A stretch of DNA of 64,000 nucleotides from Corynebacterium guangdongense (GCF_030408915.1 NZ_CP047654.1:62001-126000), one strand, 5' to 3'; shown: positions 21,875 to 30,484, numbered from the stretch's first letter. Numbers and translations are program-made. Notes: generated from the sequence alone by a model not told the origin.

Positions 21875-24549
21875 CCCGAATCGCGATCATCGGCGGCGGC
21901 CCCCGTGGACTCTGGGCCGCCGAGGAGGTCATCCGACTTTCCCGCGAACGCGGGCTACCCGTCCCCGACGTCGACGTCTACGACGATCCGGCGTCGGCAA
22001 GCGCCTACGACGTCGCCCAACCCGATTACTGGCGGGTCAATGTGCGCTCGGCGATCATCCGCACAGGCATCGGCGCCTTCGACGACTGGCGCGACCCCGA
22101 TGACGGCTTCGGGGAATTCCCGCCCCGCGCCCTGGTCGGGCGCTTCCTCGAGGACTCCTGGGCGGTCCTCCCGGTCAACCGCATTCCGCGCCGGGTCGAG
22201 GACCTCGACACCGCGGCCTACGACGAGATCCTCCTCGCCACCGGCCACGCCTGCACCTGGCCGGGGGCGCTGCCCGGCGCCGTGCCCGTGTACCCCGCCG
22301 GGTCCCTCGACGTGGTCTCGCCCGGCGAGCGCGTCGCCGTCCGCGGTGCGGCGTTGACCTTCATTGACGCCTGCCTGGACCTCACCGTCGGCCGCGGCGG
22401 GTGCTTCCGGGACGGGCGCTACGTCGCCTCCGGGCGCGAACCCGCCGCGATCATGCCCTTCACCCGCTCGGGCCGGCTCATGGAGGTCAAGCCGGATCCG
22501 CCGACCCGCGTGGAACTGCTGCACGTCATCGATCCGGCCCGGCCCGCGGTGCTGAGGGCCCGTTCGCTGCCAGAGCTGATCGGCGTCATCGGCGCCACCG
22601 CCGCCCGGCTCGCCGACGCCTCCGGCACCTCCGACACCGATGCCTCCGCCGAGATCGACGCGGTCCTCGCCGGCACCGACGCCACCGACGACGAGCTCGG
22701 GGCCCTGCGCGCCGGAGTGGCCGGGACACGAAGCGCCCGCGCGGCCGTCGGCCTGGCGTTTCGTGAGCTTTACCCGGAGATCGTGTCCCGCTACTCCTAC
22801 GGCGGCCGCGCCACGCTCGAGGGTTTCGGTGAGTTCGCGGCCCGCATGGAACGCCTCGCATTCGGCCCGCCCCGCCACAACGCGGAACGCCTGCTCATGC
22901 TCATCGACGCCGGCGTCGTCACCCTCGACCACCTCGGCTCCGGCTCTGCTCCCGAGGCCGACGTCCTGGTCGACTCCGTGCAGGCCCCGGCGCGGGTGCT
23001 GCCCGGGACGCTCGAGCACCGGCTGGTCACCGAGGGCGTGGCCCGCCTGGCGCCGGAGACCGAGGCGCTGGACGTGGAGGCCGACGGCACCCTGGTGGGC
23101 CAGTCCCACATCGCCGCTGTGGGGCGCATGACCGAGCAGGTCGTGCTGGGCAACGACACCCTCTCGCGGGCCATGCACACGACGATTCCGCGCTGGGCCG
23201 AGCGGGTGGTCGGCTCCCGGGGGCTCAACCCGGACCTCCACGGCACCCCGCCGATGACCGCCCGGCTGGAGCCGTGGATGTCCGCGCTGACGCCCGGTTC
23301 CGCCGCCGGCCTGCTCGCCGAGTACGGCAGCCCCGTCAACGTCCTGGAGACCGGCGCCTTCACCCGCAACGCGGCCGAGCTAGTGGCCTCCGGGGCGCGC
23401 AACGACGTCGACGTCCGCGTCTTCTACGCCCGCAAGGCCAACAAGGCGCTCGCTTTCGTCGACGCCGCCGTCGAGGCCGGCCACGGAGTGGACGTCGCCA
23501 GCTACCGCGAGCTGGAGCAGACCCTGGCGGCGGGGATGCCGGGGGAGCGCATCATCCTCAGCGCCGCCGTCAAACCGGACGCCCTGCTGCGCCTGGCCGT
23601 GGACAACGGGGTGACGGTGTCGGTGGATTCCGTCGCCGAGCTGCACCGGCTCTCCGCCCTGGCCGCGGGCCGGCCGGTGGCCGTCGCCCCGCGCCTGGCC
23701 CCGGACCCGGCCACGATGCCGCCGACCCGCTTCGGCGAGCGGGCGTCGACCTGGCGCGAGGCGCTGTCGGCGCCGGTGGACTCCGTCCGCGTCGTGGGTG
23801 TGCACGTGCACCTGCACGGGTACGCGGCCGCCGACCGGGTGGCCGCGCTGCGTGAGGCCATGGACCTCATCGATCTGCTCTCGCCGATCCATCCCGGCAT
23901 CAGCTTCATCGACGTCGGCGGCGGCGTGCCGATGAGCTACCTCGACGACCGGGAGCAGTGGGAGCGCTACCAGTCGCTGCGCGCCGACATGGCCGCGGGA
24001 CGGACCGAACCCTTCACCTGGAAGGGCGATCCGCTGGCGAACACCTACCCCTATTTCCAGGAGCCGGTGCGGGGGGAGTGGCTGGACGGGATTCTGGCGC
24101 AGGTGGGTCCCGCGCTGCGCGAGCGGGGCCTGCGCCTGCACCTGGAACCGGGTCGGAGCCTGCTCGACGGGTGCGGGGTGACGCTGATGGAGGTCGCCTT
24201 CGTCAAGACGCGCAGCGACGGGGTGCCCTTGATCGGGGTCGGCGCCAACCGCACCCAGGTGCGCACCACCTCGGACGATTACCTGGTGGATCCGTTGCTC
24301 CTGCGCACGCAGCCGCACTCGGAGGAGGTGGAGGGTTTTCTCGTCGGTGCCTACTGCATCGAGGACGAGATCATTCTGCGCCGCCGGATGCGTTTCCCCC
24401 GCGGCGTGGCGCCGGGCGACGTCCTGCTCATCCCCAACACCGCCGGTTATTTCATGCACATCCTGGAGAGCGCCTCGCACCAGATTCCGCTGGCCCGCAA
24501 CGTGGTGCTTGGAGAGGACGGGCCGGAGCTCGACCGTATCGACGACTGA
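21871..24549 (+). CDS. Fusion: FAD/NAD(P)-binding oxidoreductase plus Y4yA/SbnH-type PLP decarboxylase
   Basis: This is an 892-residue bifunctional protein. Residues 1-460 are an FAD/NAD(P)-binding protein (GGGPRG at 8-13, COG4529/L-lysine N6-hydroxylase-like, with ATGHACTWPG further on). Residues 462-892 are a group IV (alanine-racemase-fold) decarboxylase. There the PLP lysine is K522 in YARKANK, a Gly-rich phosphate site is DVGGGVPM, EPGRS follows, and the catalytic-type C829 sits in GAYCIED. The decarboxylase resembles SbnH and rhizobial Y4yA. The GTG start overlaps the SbnA-like stop by 4 bases. With that enzyme, a decarboxylated or N-oxidised amino-acid product is the likely outcome; the product is not known. 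Confidence 0.85.
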   Translation: MTRIAIIGGGPRGLWAAEEVIRLSRERGLPVPDVDVYDDPASASAYDVAQPDYWRVNVRSAIIRTGIGAFDDWRDPDDGFGEFPPRALVGRFLEDSWAVLPVNRIPRRVEDLDTAAYDEILLATGHACTWPGALPGAVPVYPAGSLDVVSPGERVAVRGAALTFIDACLDLTVGRGGCFRDGRYVASGREPAAIMPFTRSGRLMEVKPDPPTRVELLHVIDPARPAVLRARSLPELIGVIGATAARLADASGTSDTDASAEIDAVLAGTDATDDELGALRAGVAGTRSARAAVGLAFRELYPEIVSRYSYGGRATLEGFGEFAARMERLAFGPPRHNAERLLMLIDAGVVTLDHLGSGSAPEADVLVDSVQAPARVLPGTLEHRLVTEGVARLAPETEALDVEADGTLVGQSHIAAVGRMTEQVVLGNDTLSRAMHTTIPRWAERVVGSRGLNPDLHGTPPMTARLEPWMSALTPGSAAGLLAEYGSPVNVLETGAFTRNAAELVASGARNDVDVRVFYARKANKALAFVDAAVEAGHGVDVASYRELEQTLAAGMPGERIILSAAVKPDALLRLAVDNGVTVSVDSVAELHRLSALAAGRPVAVAPRLAPDPATMPPTRFGERASTWREALSAPVDSVRVVGVHVHLHGYAAADRVAALREAMDLIDLLSPIHPGISFIDVGGGVPMSYLDDREQWERYQSLRADMAAGRTEPFTWKGDPLANTYPYFQEPVRGEWLDGILAQVGPALRERGLRLHLEPGRSLLDGCGVTLMEVAFVKTRSDGVPLIGVGANRTQVRTTSDDYLVDPLLLRTQPHSEEVEGFLVGAYCIEDEIILRRRMRFPRGVAPGDVLLIPNTAGYFMHILESASHQIPLARNVVLGEDGPELDRIDD

Positions 24550-24559
24550 ACGTCGTTCA
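24547..24559. promoter_or_regulatory. BioQ-type operator 1
   Basis: TGAACGTCGTTCA fits TGAAC-N3-GTT(A/C)-type dyads bound by the TetR regulator BioQ in C. glutamicum (published form TGAAC-N3-GTTAC). It overlaps the stop codon of the fusion gene. Confidence 0.65.
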
Positions 24560-24578
24560 CCCTGGCCACCCCTGCAGT

Positions 24579-24591
24579 TGAACACTGTTCA
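24579..24591. promoter_or_regulatory. BioQ-type operator 2
   Basis: TGAACACTGTTCA is a second copy, 32 bases (about three helical turns) after the first and 23 bases before the bioB ATG. It would overlap the promoter whose -10 is TAGTCT at 24602-24607. Confidence 0.7.
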
Positions 24592-24613
24592 GGGGCGGGG
24601 TTAGTCTCGTCGC

Positions 24614-25609
24614 ATGACTGACATTCTGGATCGCATCCGCGCCACGACGCTGGCCACCGGCGCCTCCCTGCCCTACGACGGCCTGGTCGAGGTCCTCAAC
24701 CTGCCCGACGAGCGGCTCGAGGAGATGGCCGCCCTGGCCCATGAGGTCCGCCTCGCCTGGGCCGGCGACCTCATCGAGGTCGAGGGCATCATCAGCCTCA
24801 AGACCGGCGGCTGCGGCGAGGACTGCTCCTTCTGCTCCCAGTCCGGACTGTTCACACAGTCCCCGGTCCGGGCGGTCACCCTCGACGTCGGCGAGCTGGT
24901 CGAGGCCGCCAAACAGTCCGCCAAGAACGGCGCCACCGAATTCTGCATCGTCGCCGCCGTCCGCGGCCCCGACGAGCGCCTGCTCGACCAGGTCGAGGCC
25001 GCCATCCAGGCCATCTGGCAGGAGGTCGACATCAACATCTCCGCCTCCCTGGGCATCCTCACCCCCGAACAGGTTCAGCGGCTCCAGGCAATGGGCGTGA
25101 ACCGCTACAACCACAACCTCGAGACCGCCCGCTCCCACTTCCCGAACATCGTCTCCACCCACACCTGGGAGGAGCGCCACCAGACCCTGCGCATGGTCCG
25201 CGAGGCCGGCATGGAGGTCTGCTCCGGCGGCATCATCGGCATGGGCGAGACCCTCGAGCAGCGCGCCGAATTCGCCACCCAGCTCGCCGAGCTGGCGCCG
25301 GAGGAGGCCCCGATGAACTTCCTCGACCCCCGCCCGGGAACCCCGCTCGCCGAGCAGCGGATCGTCACCCGAGGCGAGGCCGCCCGCACCATCGCCGCCT
25401 TCCGTTTCGCCATGCCGGCCACCATCCTGCGTTTCGCCGGCGGCCGCGAACTCACGCTCGGCGACGACGGCACCGAGGCGGCCCTGCTCGGCGGGATGAA
25501 CGCCATCATCGCCGGCAACTACCTGACCACCCTGGGTCGCCCGGCCGAGGACGACCTCGACATGCTCGACCGCATGCAGCTGCCGATCAAGCCGGTGAGC
25601 CGTGTTTGA
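24614..25609 (+). CDS. bioB: Biotin synthase
   Basis: This 331-residue radical-SAM enzyme converts dethiobiotin to biotin. The radical-SAM cluster cysteines are C67, C71 and C74 ([10 protein letters not shown]). The second [2Fe-2S] site, the sulfur donor, uses the later Cys of VCSGG and the Arg in the C-terminal barrel ([12 protein letters not shown]). The N-terminal start is short and leaderless (TAGTCT six bases before ATG). Two BioQ-type operators lie upstream, so it is biotin-repressed. Its 3' end overlaps bsaP by 8 bases, the usual actinobacterial arrangement. Confidence 0.96.
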   Translation: MTDILDRIRATTLATGASLPYDGLVEVLNLPDERLEEMAALAHEVRLAWAGDLIEVEGIISLKTGGCGEDCSFCSQSGLFTQSPVRAVTLDVGELVEAAKQSAKNGATEFCIVAAVRGPDERLLDQVEAAIQAIWQEVDINISASLGILTPEQVQRLQAMGVNRYNHNLETARSHFPNIVSTHTWEERHQTLRMVREAGMEVCSGGIIGMGETLEQRAEFATQLAELAPEEAPMNFLDPRPGTPLAEQRIVTRGEAARTIAAFRFAMPATILRFAGGRELTLGDDGTEAALLGGMNAIIAGNYLTTLGRPAEDDLDMLDRMQLPIKPVSRV

Positions 25610-25784
25610 TCCCTACACCGGAGAAGACCTCAGCCTCGGCAGGGTGAAGGAACGCTCCCCGGGCGCCCGCGCCGGACTCGAGGCGCCGCGCTACTGCGAG
25701 TCCTGCGGTCGACGCATGGTCGTCCGGATCAACCCGATGGGCTGGGAAGCGACGTGCTCGCGGCACGGGGAGATCGCAGGCTAG
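25602..25784 (+). CDS. bsaP: Biotin synthase auxiliary protein
   Basis: This 60-residue protein has a GTG start inside the bioB 3' end. Cysteines C32 and C35 (YCESCGRRM) and C52 with H55 (CSRH) form a small metal- or cluster-binding knuckle. BsaP proteins are reported to support turnover of actinobacterial biotin synthases, probably by renewing the sacrificed iron-sulfur cluster. The 8-base overlap GTGTTTGA indicates coupled translation. Its stop is shared by overlap with the convergent alcohol dehydrogenase gene. Confidence 0.88.
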   Translation: MFDPYTGEDLSLGRVKERSPGARAGLEAPRYCESCGRRMVVRINPMGWEATCSRHGEIAG

Positions 25785-26833
25785 ACCTCGCCGTGCGGGA
25801 CGATCACCGCGCGACCGGAGATCGTGCCGTCGACCAGCGCCTGGTAGGCCTCGAGGGCGTCGTCAAGCGAGTAGCGGGTGACCTGCGGGGTGATCTGGCC
25901 GGCCTTGTACATGTCGACGACCTCGTGGAGCTCCTCGACCGTGCCCCAGTAGGTGTTGACCAGCTCGGCCTCGTAAGGGGTAGTGAGGAAAGCCCACTCG
26001 TAGGGGGAGAGGTTGCCGATGCCCACGATGGTCACGCGCGACTGGCGACCGGCGGACTGCATGGCGGTCGTGACGGTGGCGCCGACCCCGACGAAGTCGA
26101 AGGCCGCGTCGACGCCCTGGCCGCCGGTGATCTCGCGGATGCGCTCGACCTGGCCCTCGCCGCCCGGGACGGTGACCGCGCCCAGCTTCTCGGCCTCGGC
26201 CATCGCCTCCTCTTTCATGTCGGTGGCGATGATCGTGGCGCCGGTCAGCGCCTTGAGGATCTGCACGGCGATCAGGCCCAGACCACCCAGGCCGATGACC
26301 AGCGCGAACTTCCCGCCCCCGTTGAGGTGCGGCAGAGCCAGCTTGATGGCGTGGTAGGGGGTGAGCGCGGCGTCGGCGAGCGGGGCGGCGTCGACCGGAT
26401 CGGCGTCCCCGAGCGGGACGAGGTTGCGCGCCGGGGCGACGACGTACTCCGCCATACCGCCGTTGAGGCCCAGGCCGACGCCCGCGTAGGCCATCGTCGA
26501 GGCGTTCTCGCAGTAGGTGTCCTGGCCGCGGGTGCAGGCGCGGCAGACGCCGCAACCGACCGGACCGTAGATCAGGTACGCCGCGCCCTGCTCGATGCCC
26601 GTGACGCCCTCGCCGACCGACTCGACCCAGCCGGAGGTCTCGTGGCCGAGGACGAACTCCGGGTCCATCTGCGGGTTGAGGCCCTCGTCGAACTCGTGGA
26701 AGATCGCGACGTCGGAGTGGCAGGCGCCCGCCCCCGCCACCTTGAGCAGCACCTCGCCCGGGCCCGGGGTCGGCTTCTCGATGTCTTTCAGGGACGGGAA
26801 CGTGTGATAGCCGGTGTGAACAACTGCCTTCAT
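25781..26833 (-). CDS. Zinc-dependent NAD(P) alcohol dehydrogenase
   Basis: This 350-residue medium-chain dehydrogenase has the catalytic-zinc region ACHSDVAIFHEF and GHETSGWV. The structural zinc loop is GPVGCGVCRACTRGQDTYC (four Cys), and the Rossmann stretch is GLGGLGLIAVQILKA. It is similar to the AdhA/AdhP ethanol-type enzymes but the alcohol is not fixed. Translation starts at MKAVVHTGYH. Its stop overlaps that of bsaP, and the divergent sirtuin start lies 97 bases away. It is likely a cytosolic primary alcohol or aldehyde enzyme. Confidence 0.9.
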   Translation of the reverse strand: MKAVVHTGYHTFPSLKDIEKPTPGPGEVLLKVAGAGACHSDVAIFHEFDEGLNPQMDPEFVLGHETSGWVESVGEGVTGIEQGAAYLIYGPVGCGVCRACTRGQDTYCENASTMAYAGVGLGLNGGMAEYVVAPARNLVPLGDADPVDAAPLADAALTPYHAIKLALPHLNGGGKFALVIGLGGLGLIAVQILKALTGATIIATDMKEEAMAEAEKLGAVTVPGGEGQVERIREITGGQGVDAAFDFVGVGATVTTAMQSAGRQSRVTIVGIGNLSPYEWAFLTTPYEAELVNTYWGTVEELHEVVDMYKAGQITPQVTRYSLDDALEAYQALVDGTISGRAVIVPHGEV

Positions 26834-26929
26834 GACAATTCTCCTGAATCGTGGTGTGGGGGAGGATGTTTCCCTTAGCTGAAATGGTACGGAGATCCGG
26901 GGGTTGACGCGCTTCGTATTCTGGAGCCC

Positions 26930-27862
26930 ATGAGCCTCCAGGATCCCGCCGTCGCCGCCACCCACGCCGCGGCGCTGCGCTCGATCGCCCGCGTCGTCGA
27001 CGAGACCGTCACACCGACCGCCCCCGGCGAGGCCCTCGACCGTGTCGCCGATTCCCTGCGGCGCGGTCCCGCGCTGGTGCTCACCGGCGCCGGCGTCTCC
27101 ACCGATTCAGGCATCCCGGACTACCGTTCCGAGGGCGGTCGCCTGCGCACCGGCCGGCCGATGACCTACCAGGAGTTCCGCCATGACCCCGCCGCCTCCC
27201 ACCGCTACTGGGCCCGCGGGTTCGTCGGCTGGGCCACGATGAAGCGGGCCCAGCCCAACCGCACGCACTACGCGCTGGTCGAGCTCGAGCAGGCCGGCCT
27301 CGTCACCGGCGTCATCACCCAGAACGTCGACGGCCTGCACGCCGATGCCGGCACCTCGCGCCTGATTCCCCTGCACGGCGACATGTCCCACGTGGAATGC
27401 CTCGACTGCGGCTTCCGGGAACCGCGCCCCGGGTTCGACCTCCGCATGGAGGAGGCCAACCCCGGCTACCGCGACTCCATCGCCGTCGATCAGTCGATGG
27501 TCAACCCCGACGGCGACTTCGCGCTCACCGACGACCAGGTCGCCCGCTTCCGCATGCCCGGTTGCCTGCGCTGCGGCAGCCGACGCCTCAAGCCGGACGT
27601 CGTGTACTTCGGGGAATCGGTGCCCCGCGAGCGTCGCGCCCGCGCCGGCGAATTGCTCGCCGCCTCCTCATCCCTCATCGTCGCGGGTTCCTCGCTGGCG
27701 GTGATGAGCGGCTACCGCCTGCTTCTCGACGCCGTCCGCGACCGCAAATTCACCGCCGTCATCAACGCCGGCCCCGGCCGCGGCGACCGCAAGGCCGACG
27801 TCGTCTGGCGCACCGGCGTCGGCGGCGCCTTCGACTCGCTTCTCGACGCCTTCGAACTCTAG
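26930..27862 (+). CDS. Sirtuin, class II NAD-dependent deacylase
   Basis: This 310-residue Sir2 protein has GAGVSTDSGIPDYR, QNVDGLH and HGDMSHVECLDCG. Zinc is held by two CxxC pairs, the second after a long insertion (GCLRCGSRRLKPDVVYFGE). An N-terminal extension of about 40 residues precedes the catalytic fold. The sequence type with an insertion is the class II (SIRT4-like) group, for which lipoamidase or ADP-ribosyl activity is known elsewhere. TATTCT lies 7 bases before the ATG (leaderless). No partner gene is evident. Confidence 0.9.
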   Translation: MSLQDPAVAATHAAALRSIARVVDETVTPTAPGEALDRVADSLRRGPALVLTGAGVSTDSGIPDYRSEGGRLRTGRPMTYQEFRHDPAASHRYWARGFVGWATMKRAQPNRTHYALVELEQAGLVTGVITQNVDGLHADAGTSRLIPLHGDMSHVECLDCGFREPRPGFDLRMEEANPGYRDSIAVDQSMVNPDGDFALTDDQVARFRMPGCLRCGSRRLKPDVVYFGESVPRERRARAGELLAASSSLIVAGSSLAVMSGYRLLLDAVRDRKFTAVINAGPGRGDRKADVVWRTGVGGAFDSLLDAFEL

Positions 27863-27870
27863 GTGTGCGC

Positions 27871-27890
27871 TCCTTGATCCGGATCAAGGA
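27871..27890. promoter_or_regulatory. 20-bp perfect palindrome before the metal-chaperone gene
   Basis: TCCTTGATCCGGATCAAGGA ends immediately before, and partly over, the -35 region of a promoter with -10 TAACTT (27910-27915). The same palindrome with one change lies before the P-type ATPase. It is likely the operator of a metal-responsive regulator not in this window. Confidence 0.7.
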
Positions 27891-27955
27891 ACGCGGCGTC
27901 CTCAGCTCGTAACTTGAGGGTCAGACAACGAACAGAAATCAGAAAGGACGCCCTC

Positions 27956-28180
27956 ATGACCACCAAGACCACCACCCTCCGCTCCGACGAATTCTCCTGC
28001 CCCTCGTGCGTCACCAAGATCGAGACCAAGCTCAAGGGCCTCGAGGGCGTGAGCGACGCCGAGGTGAAATTCTCCTCCGGCCGCATCCTCGTCGAGCACG
28101 ACCCGGCGCTCGTCAGCGTCCGGGACCTGGTCGGCGCCGTCAAGGACGTCGGTTACAACGCGAAGCCCTCGGCAATCTAG
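27956..28180 (+). CDS. Heavy-metal-associated (HMA) domain chaperone, CopZ-like
   Basis: This 74-residue ferredoxin-fold HMA protein has C15-P-S-C18 as the metal-binding loop and the expected pattern VKDVGYNA near the end. Such proteins deliver Cu(I) or another soft metal to a P1B-type ATPase, and the next gene is one. The ribosome site is AAAGGACG before the ATG at 27956. A terminator-like stem follows, so it is transcribed apart from the ATPase but from a matching promoter. Confidence 0.9.
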   Translation: MTTKTTTLRSDEFSCPSCVTKIETKLKGLEGVSDAEVKFSSGRILVEHDPALVSVRDLVGAVKDVGYNAKPSAI

Positions 28181-28194
28181 CCCTCCAAGAACCT

Positions 28195-28233
28195 GACGGG
28201 CCCGGTGATCACTCCCGGGTCCGTCCCGCGTTT
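28195..28233 (+). terminator. Probable terminator of the HMA chaperone gene
   Basis: Arms 28195-28205 and 28215-28225 pair over 11 bp with one G-T, followed after a short GC stretch by TTT. Confidence 0.55.
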
Positions 28234-28245
28234 CCCGCTCCTCTC

Positions 28246-28287
28246 GCGCGCCGTGCGCGCCGTGCGCGTCGTGCGCGCCGTGCGTCG
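28246..28287 (+). repeat. Tandem 9-base repeats
   Basis: Units GCGCGCCGT, GCGCGCCGT, GCGCGTCGT, GCGCGCCGT and a partial GCGTCG in a row. The function is unknown; it may be replication slippage. Confidence 0.75.
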
Positions 28288-28296
28288 AGGGCGCGC

Positions 28297-28390
28297 TTCG
28301 TTTCGAAACCCCTCGCCCCGAACTTGCGGGTCCTTTCGAAACGAAGGCCGGAGCTGCGAGGCCTCTGGGGACGAGGCCTTTCGAAACGAA
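28297..28390. repeat. Three copies of TTTCGAAACGAA
   Basis: The copies lie at 28297-28308 (reverse orientation), 28334-28345 and 28379-28390. The last two extend to CCTTTCGAAACGAAG (15 bases, identical). They could be binding sites or a small dispersed repeat. Confidence 0.7.
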
Positions 28391-28444
28391 GCTTCCCACC
28401 CCACGGCAACCCCTCCTCCCCTCAGCAAAACACCAGTGCGGCCC

Positions 28445-28464
28445 TCCTTGATCCGGGTCAAGGA
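28445..28464. promoter_or_regulatory. Palindrome before the P-type ATPase (copy 2)
   Basis: TCCTTGATCCGGGTCAAGGA differs by one base from the copy before the chaperone gene. The spacing to a -10-like TAGCTT (28484-28489) is the same, so one regulator probably controls both genes. Confidence 0.7.
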
Positions 28465-28536
28465 ACCCGGGAACCACACGCCATAGCTTGAGGGGTGTCA
28501 GACACCAACGGACCTCACAAGTAAAGGACAAAGACA

Positions 28537-30462
28537 ATGACGAAGAACTTCTGGAGAACCTGGGGCGTGTCCATCGCCGCGGGCATTCTGATTCTCCTCG
28601 CCTTCCTCACCGGCGACGTCGACATCACCGGCGGTCACGATCACGGCGGCGGCTGGAACCACATCGTGCTGGCCGATTACCTCCTGCTCGCGGCCACGGT
28701 GGTCGCCGGGTACCAGATCGTCGTCAGTGCCGTCCGGGCGCTGCGTATCAAGCACATCTCGATTGACCTGCTGGTGTCGGTCGCCGCGATCGGCGCGATC
28801 ATCCTCGGCAATTTCTGGGAGGCCGCGGCGGTCACCTTCCTCTTCGCCATCGGCGGCGCCCTGGAGAAGGCGACGCTGAACCGTACCCGCAAGGCGCTGT
28901 CCGACCTGGTCGATTCCGCCCCCGAGACCGCCACGAAGCTCAACCCGGACGGTTCCACCGAGACCGTCGAGCTGTGGGAGCTCATCCCGGGCGACACGGT
29001 CCTGGTCAAGAACGGTGAGCAGGTCCCGGTCGACGGCAGGGTCCTCTCCGGTCGCGGGGGCGTCGACGAGGCGCAGATCACCGGTGAGTCCGTCCCGGCC
29101 GAGAAGGCGGAGGGTTCCGACGTCTTCGCCGGTACCTGGCTGCGCTCGGGTCTGCTGCGTGTTGAGGCGGTCGGCATCGGCTCTGATTCCATGCTCGCCA
29201 AGATCATCCACCGCGTCGAGGACGCCCAGGACGACAAGGCCAGGACCCAGACCTTCATGGAGAAGTTCTCCCAGTGGTACACCCCGGGCGTCATGGTGGT
29301 GGCGCTGGTCATCGGCCTGATCACCGGCAACGTCGAACTCGCCCTGACCCTGCTGGTCATCGCCTGCCCTGGTGCGCTGGTCATCTCCATTCCGGTCTCG
29401 ATCGTGGCCGGCATCGGCCGCGCGGCCCGCGACGGCGTCCTCATCAAGGGCGGCGAGTACCTGGAGACCGCGGCGAAGGTGGACCTGGTCATCGTCGACA
29501 AGACCGGCACCATGACCAACGGCCGTCCGGAGCTGACCGACGTCATCTCCCTGGATTCCGCCTACACCGAACACGATGTCCTCACCCTGGCCGCCCGCGC
29601 GGAGACCGCCTCCGAGCACCCGCTTGCCGACGCCATCATCCGCGGCGCCCGGAACCGGGGCCTGGAGATCGAGCACGTCGAGATCGCCGAGCCGGTCACC
29701 GGCAAGGGCATCTACGCCGAGGTCGACGGCCACAGGATCGCGGTCGGTTCCGCCGACCTGCTGGACGGCGAGGTCGATTCCGCGCCCATCCTCAAGCTGA
29801 ACGAACTGGGCCGCACCGCCATGTTCGTCGGCGTCGACGGCTGGGCCATCGGCGTCGTGGCGGTCGCCGACACCATCCGCGACGACGCCCCGGCAGCCGT
29901 CAAGGCCCTTCACGACCGCGGCATCAGGATCGTCATGGCCACCGGCGACGCCGAGCGTGTCGCCGCCAACGTCGCTGCCGAGCTGGGCATCGACGAGGTC
30001 CGCGCCGAGCTCATGCCCGAGGACAAGCTCGACATCGTCAGGGAGTACCAGGAGAAGGGGCACACGGTCGCCATGGTCGGCGACGGCGTCAACGACACCC
30101 CGGCGCTGGCCACCGCCGACATCGGCGTCGCGATGGGCGCGGCCGGCTCCCCGGCCGCCATCGAGACCGCCGACGTCGCCCTGATGGCCGACAAGCTGCC
30201 GCGCATCCCCTACGCCTTCGGCCTGGCCCGACGCACGGTCCGCACGATGCGCGTCAACATCGCGATCGCCCTGCTGACGGTTGCGGTCCTGTTCGCCGGA
30301 GTCTTCGCCGGGGACGTCACCATGGCCCTGGGCATGCTGGTCCACCAGGCGTCGGTTCTGCTGGTCATCGCGATCGCCATGCTGCTGCTGCGCCCGACCC
30401 TGACGGAGGACGAGGTCACGGCGCCCCGTGCGGAGGCGGTCCGGGAGGCGGTGAACTCCTAA
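28537..30462 (+). CDS. P1B-type metal-transporting ATPase with CPG motif
   Basis: This 641-residue pump has the TGES loop (AQITGESVPAEKAEG), the phosphorylated Asp in VDKTGTMTN, HP in ASEHPLA and GDGVND. The membrane metal site reads C277-P-G instead of the common CPC. No N-terminal HMA domain is attached; a short HDHGGGWNH His-rich segment near residue 34 may contact metal. It probably expels a transition or soft metal delivered by the upstream chaperone. CPG pumps are a divergent group, so copper, zinc or cadmium cannot be chosen. A strong hairpin ends the transcript. Confidence 0.88.
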   Translation: MTKNFWRTWGVSIAAGILILLAFLTGDVDITGGHDHGGGWNHIVLADYLLLAATVVAGYQIVVSAVRALRIKHISIDLLVSVAAIGAIILGNFWEAAAVTFLFAIGGALEKATLNRTRKALSDLVDSAPETATKLNPDGSTETVELWELIPGDTVLVKNGEQVPVDGRVLSGRGGVDEAQITGESVPAEKAEGSDVFAGTWLRSGLLRVEAVGIGSDSMLAKIIHRVEDAQDDKARTQTFMEKFSQWYTPGVMVVALVIGLITGNVELALTLLVIACPGALVISIPVSIVAGIGRAARDGVLIKGGEYLETAAKVDLVIVDKTGTMTNGRPELTDVISLDSAYTEHDVLTLAARAETASEHPLADAIIRGARNRGLEIEHVEIAEPVTGKGIYAEVDGHRIAVGSADLLDGEVDSAPILKLNELGRTAMFVGVDGWAIGVVAVADTIRDDAPAAVKALHDRGIRIVMATGDAERVAANVAAELGIDEVRAELMPEDKLDIVREYQEKGHTVAMVGDGVNDTPALATADIGVAMGAAGSPAAIETADVALMADKLPRIPYAFGLARRTVRTMRVNIAIALLTVAVLFAGVFAGDVTMALGMLVHQASVLLVIAIAMLLLRPTLTEDEVTAPRAEAVREAVNS

Positions 30463-30484
30463 GGTCCCCGACCAGGCACAGACT

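Larger units (their letters stand above)
28181..28536. other. 356-base intergenic region with repeats
   Basis: It contains a terminator-like stem (28195-28225), tandem nonamers of the form GCGCGCCGT (28246-28287, about 4.6 units), three copies of TTTCGAAACGAA (one inverted), and the second palindrome (28445-28464) with the ATPase promoter. No coding frame in it looks real. Confidence 0.6.
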
